Source: an archaeon
Lineage (GTDB): Archaea; Iainarchaeota; Iainarchaeia; Iainarchaeales; Iainarchaeaceae
Direction: 5' to 3'
DNA: 5,540 nucleotides
NCBI GenBank assembly: GCA_024653865.1
Contig: JANLHD010000156.1
Coordinates: 1-5,540, forward strand
Numbering within the stretch: the first letter of the stretch is position 1; each line of letters starts with the position of its first letter. A program made the position numbers and the translations under genes. The notes under the pieces were generated by a model. That model worked only from the letters and a program-made list of their open reading frames with translations, was not told where the DNA came from and did no database searches. Positions 5,283 through 5,540 of this stretch are shown here, one piece after another.

Positions 5283-5540
5283 TCATTGTAGGTAATAATG
5301 CCTAAGTGGCTTGAGGTTTTCATCGAGTTCGTAAACAAGTGGCTCCCCAGTGGGTATTTCAAGGCTAGGTATTTGCTCGTCGCTAATGTTATCGAGGTGT
5401 TTTACAAGCGCCCTTAGGCTGTTTCCGTGGGCGGAGATTAGGACTTTTTTTCCGGATTTTATTGCGGGGGCTATTTCCTCTTTCCAATATGGCATTACGC
5501 GTTCGATGGTGTCCTTTAGGCTTTCGCCCATTGGTTTTTG
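5283..5540 (-). CDS. gpmA: 2,3-bisphosphoglycerate-dependent phosphoglycerate mutase, C-terminal part (cut by window edge)
   Basis: This enzyme interconverts 3- and 2-phosphoglycerate in glycolysis/gluconeogenesis through a phosphohistidine. The 85 visible residues match the C-terminal third of the family (whole enzyme about 230-250 aa): [14 protein letters not shown], the motif [15 protein letters not shown] containing the second active-site His, the conserved [18 protein letters not shown] and the final RHYYL. The frame runs off the right edge (QKP precedes the Met at 5531), and that Met aligns with an internal position of the family, so it is not the start. The reading direction is the same as the pilin operon, 45 bp upstream of it, but an intervening TATA box suggests separate initiation. 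Most archaea use the cofactor-independent mutase; this bacterial-type enzyme appears in some DPANN and a few other archaea. Confidence 0.93.
   Translation of the reverse strand, partial: QKPMGESLKDTIERVMPYWKEEIAPAIKSGKKVLISAHGNSLRALVKHLDNISDEQIPSLEIPTGEPLVYELDENLKPLRHYYLQ

Overview
The window looks archaeal and probably comes from a small-genome DPANN-type lineage (Diapherotrites, Micrarchaeota or similar; this placement is inference). The reasons are a canonical archaeal TATA box about 26 nt before a start codon with no leader, GGAGGT/AGGTGA-type Shine-Dalgarno sites inside the operon, three class III (archaeal type IV pilin) signal sequences of the K-G-Q/L type, and a stand-alone asparagine-synthase-like synthetase domain of the kind seen in archaea.

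Layout. On the plus strand, positions 2-748 hold an asparagine-synthase-family PP-loop protein, probably cut at its 5' end by the window edge. It converges with a minus-strand block, leaving 25 bp between the stop codons (749-773). That block is one tightly packed operon read from about 5237 down to 774: pilin-like protein 1 (135 aa), pilin-like protein 2 (165 aa), pilin-like protein 3 (98 aa) and an 1098-aa secreted multidomain protein. Its four genes overlap at every junction, by 4, 13 and 19 nt. A 45-bp gap (5238-5282) carries the operon promoter and separates it from the 3' end of a minus-strand 2,3-bisphosphoglycerate-dependent phosphoglycerate mutase gene, which runs off the right edge.

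The main point of interest is the operon. The 1098-aa protein has an N-terminal hydrophobic signal, a Cys-containing N-terminal region, three tandem PKD/Ig-like domains, an unrecognised beta-rich-looking region, a six-cysteine module and a C-terminal glycoside hydrolase family 10 (endo-xylanase type) domain. Both catalytic glutamates are present, but several residues that normally bind the sugar at subsites -2/-1 appear to be replaced. Coupling to three pilin-like genes, plus a K-G dipeptide directly before the hydrophobic segment in all four products, suggests that the hydrolase or glycan-binding protein works at the cell surface with, or displayed on, a type IV pilus-like structure. That assembly is a hypothesis. 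No prepilin peptidase, assembly ATPase or platform protein lies in this window.

No tRNA, rRNA, CRISPR array or insertion sequence was seen. No stretch over 300 bp lacks a gene.
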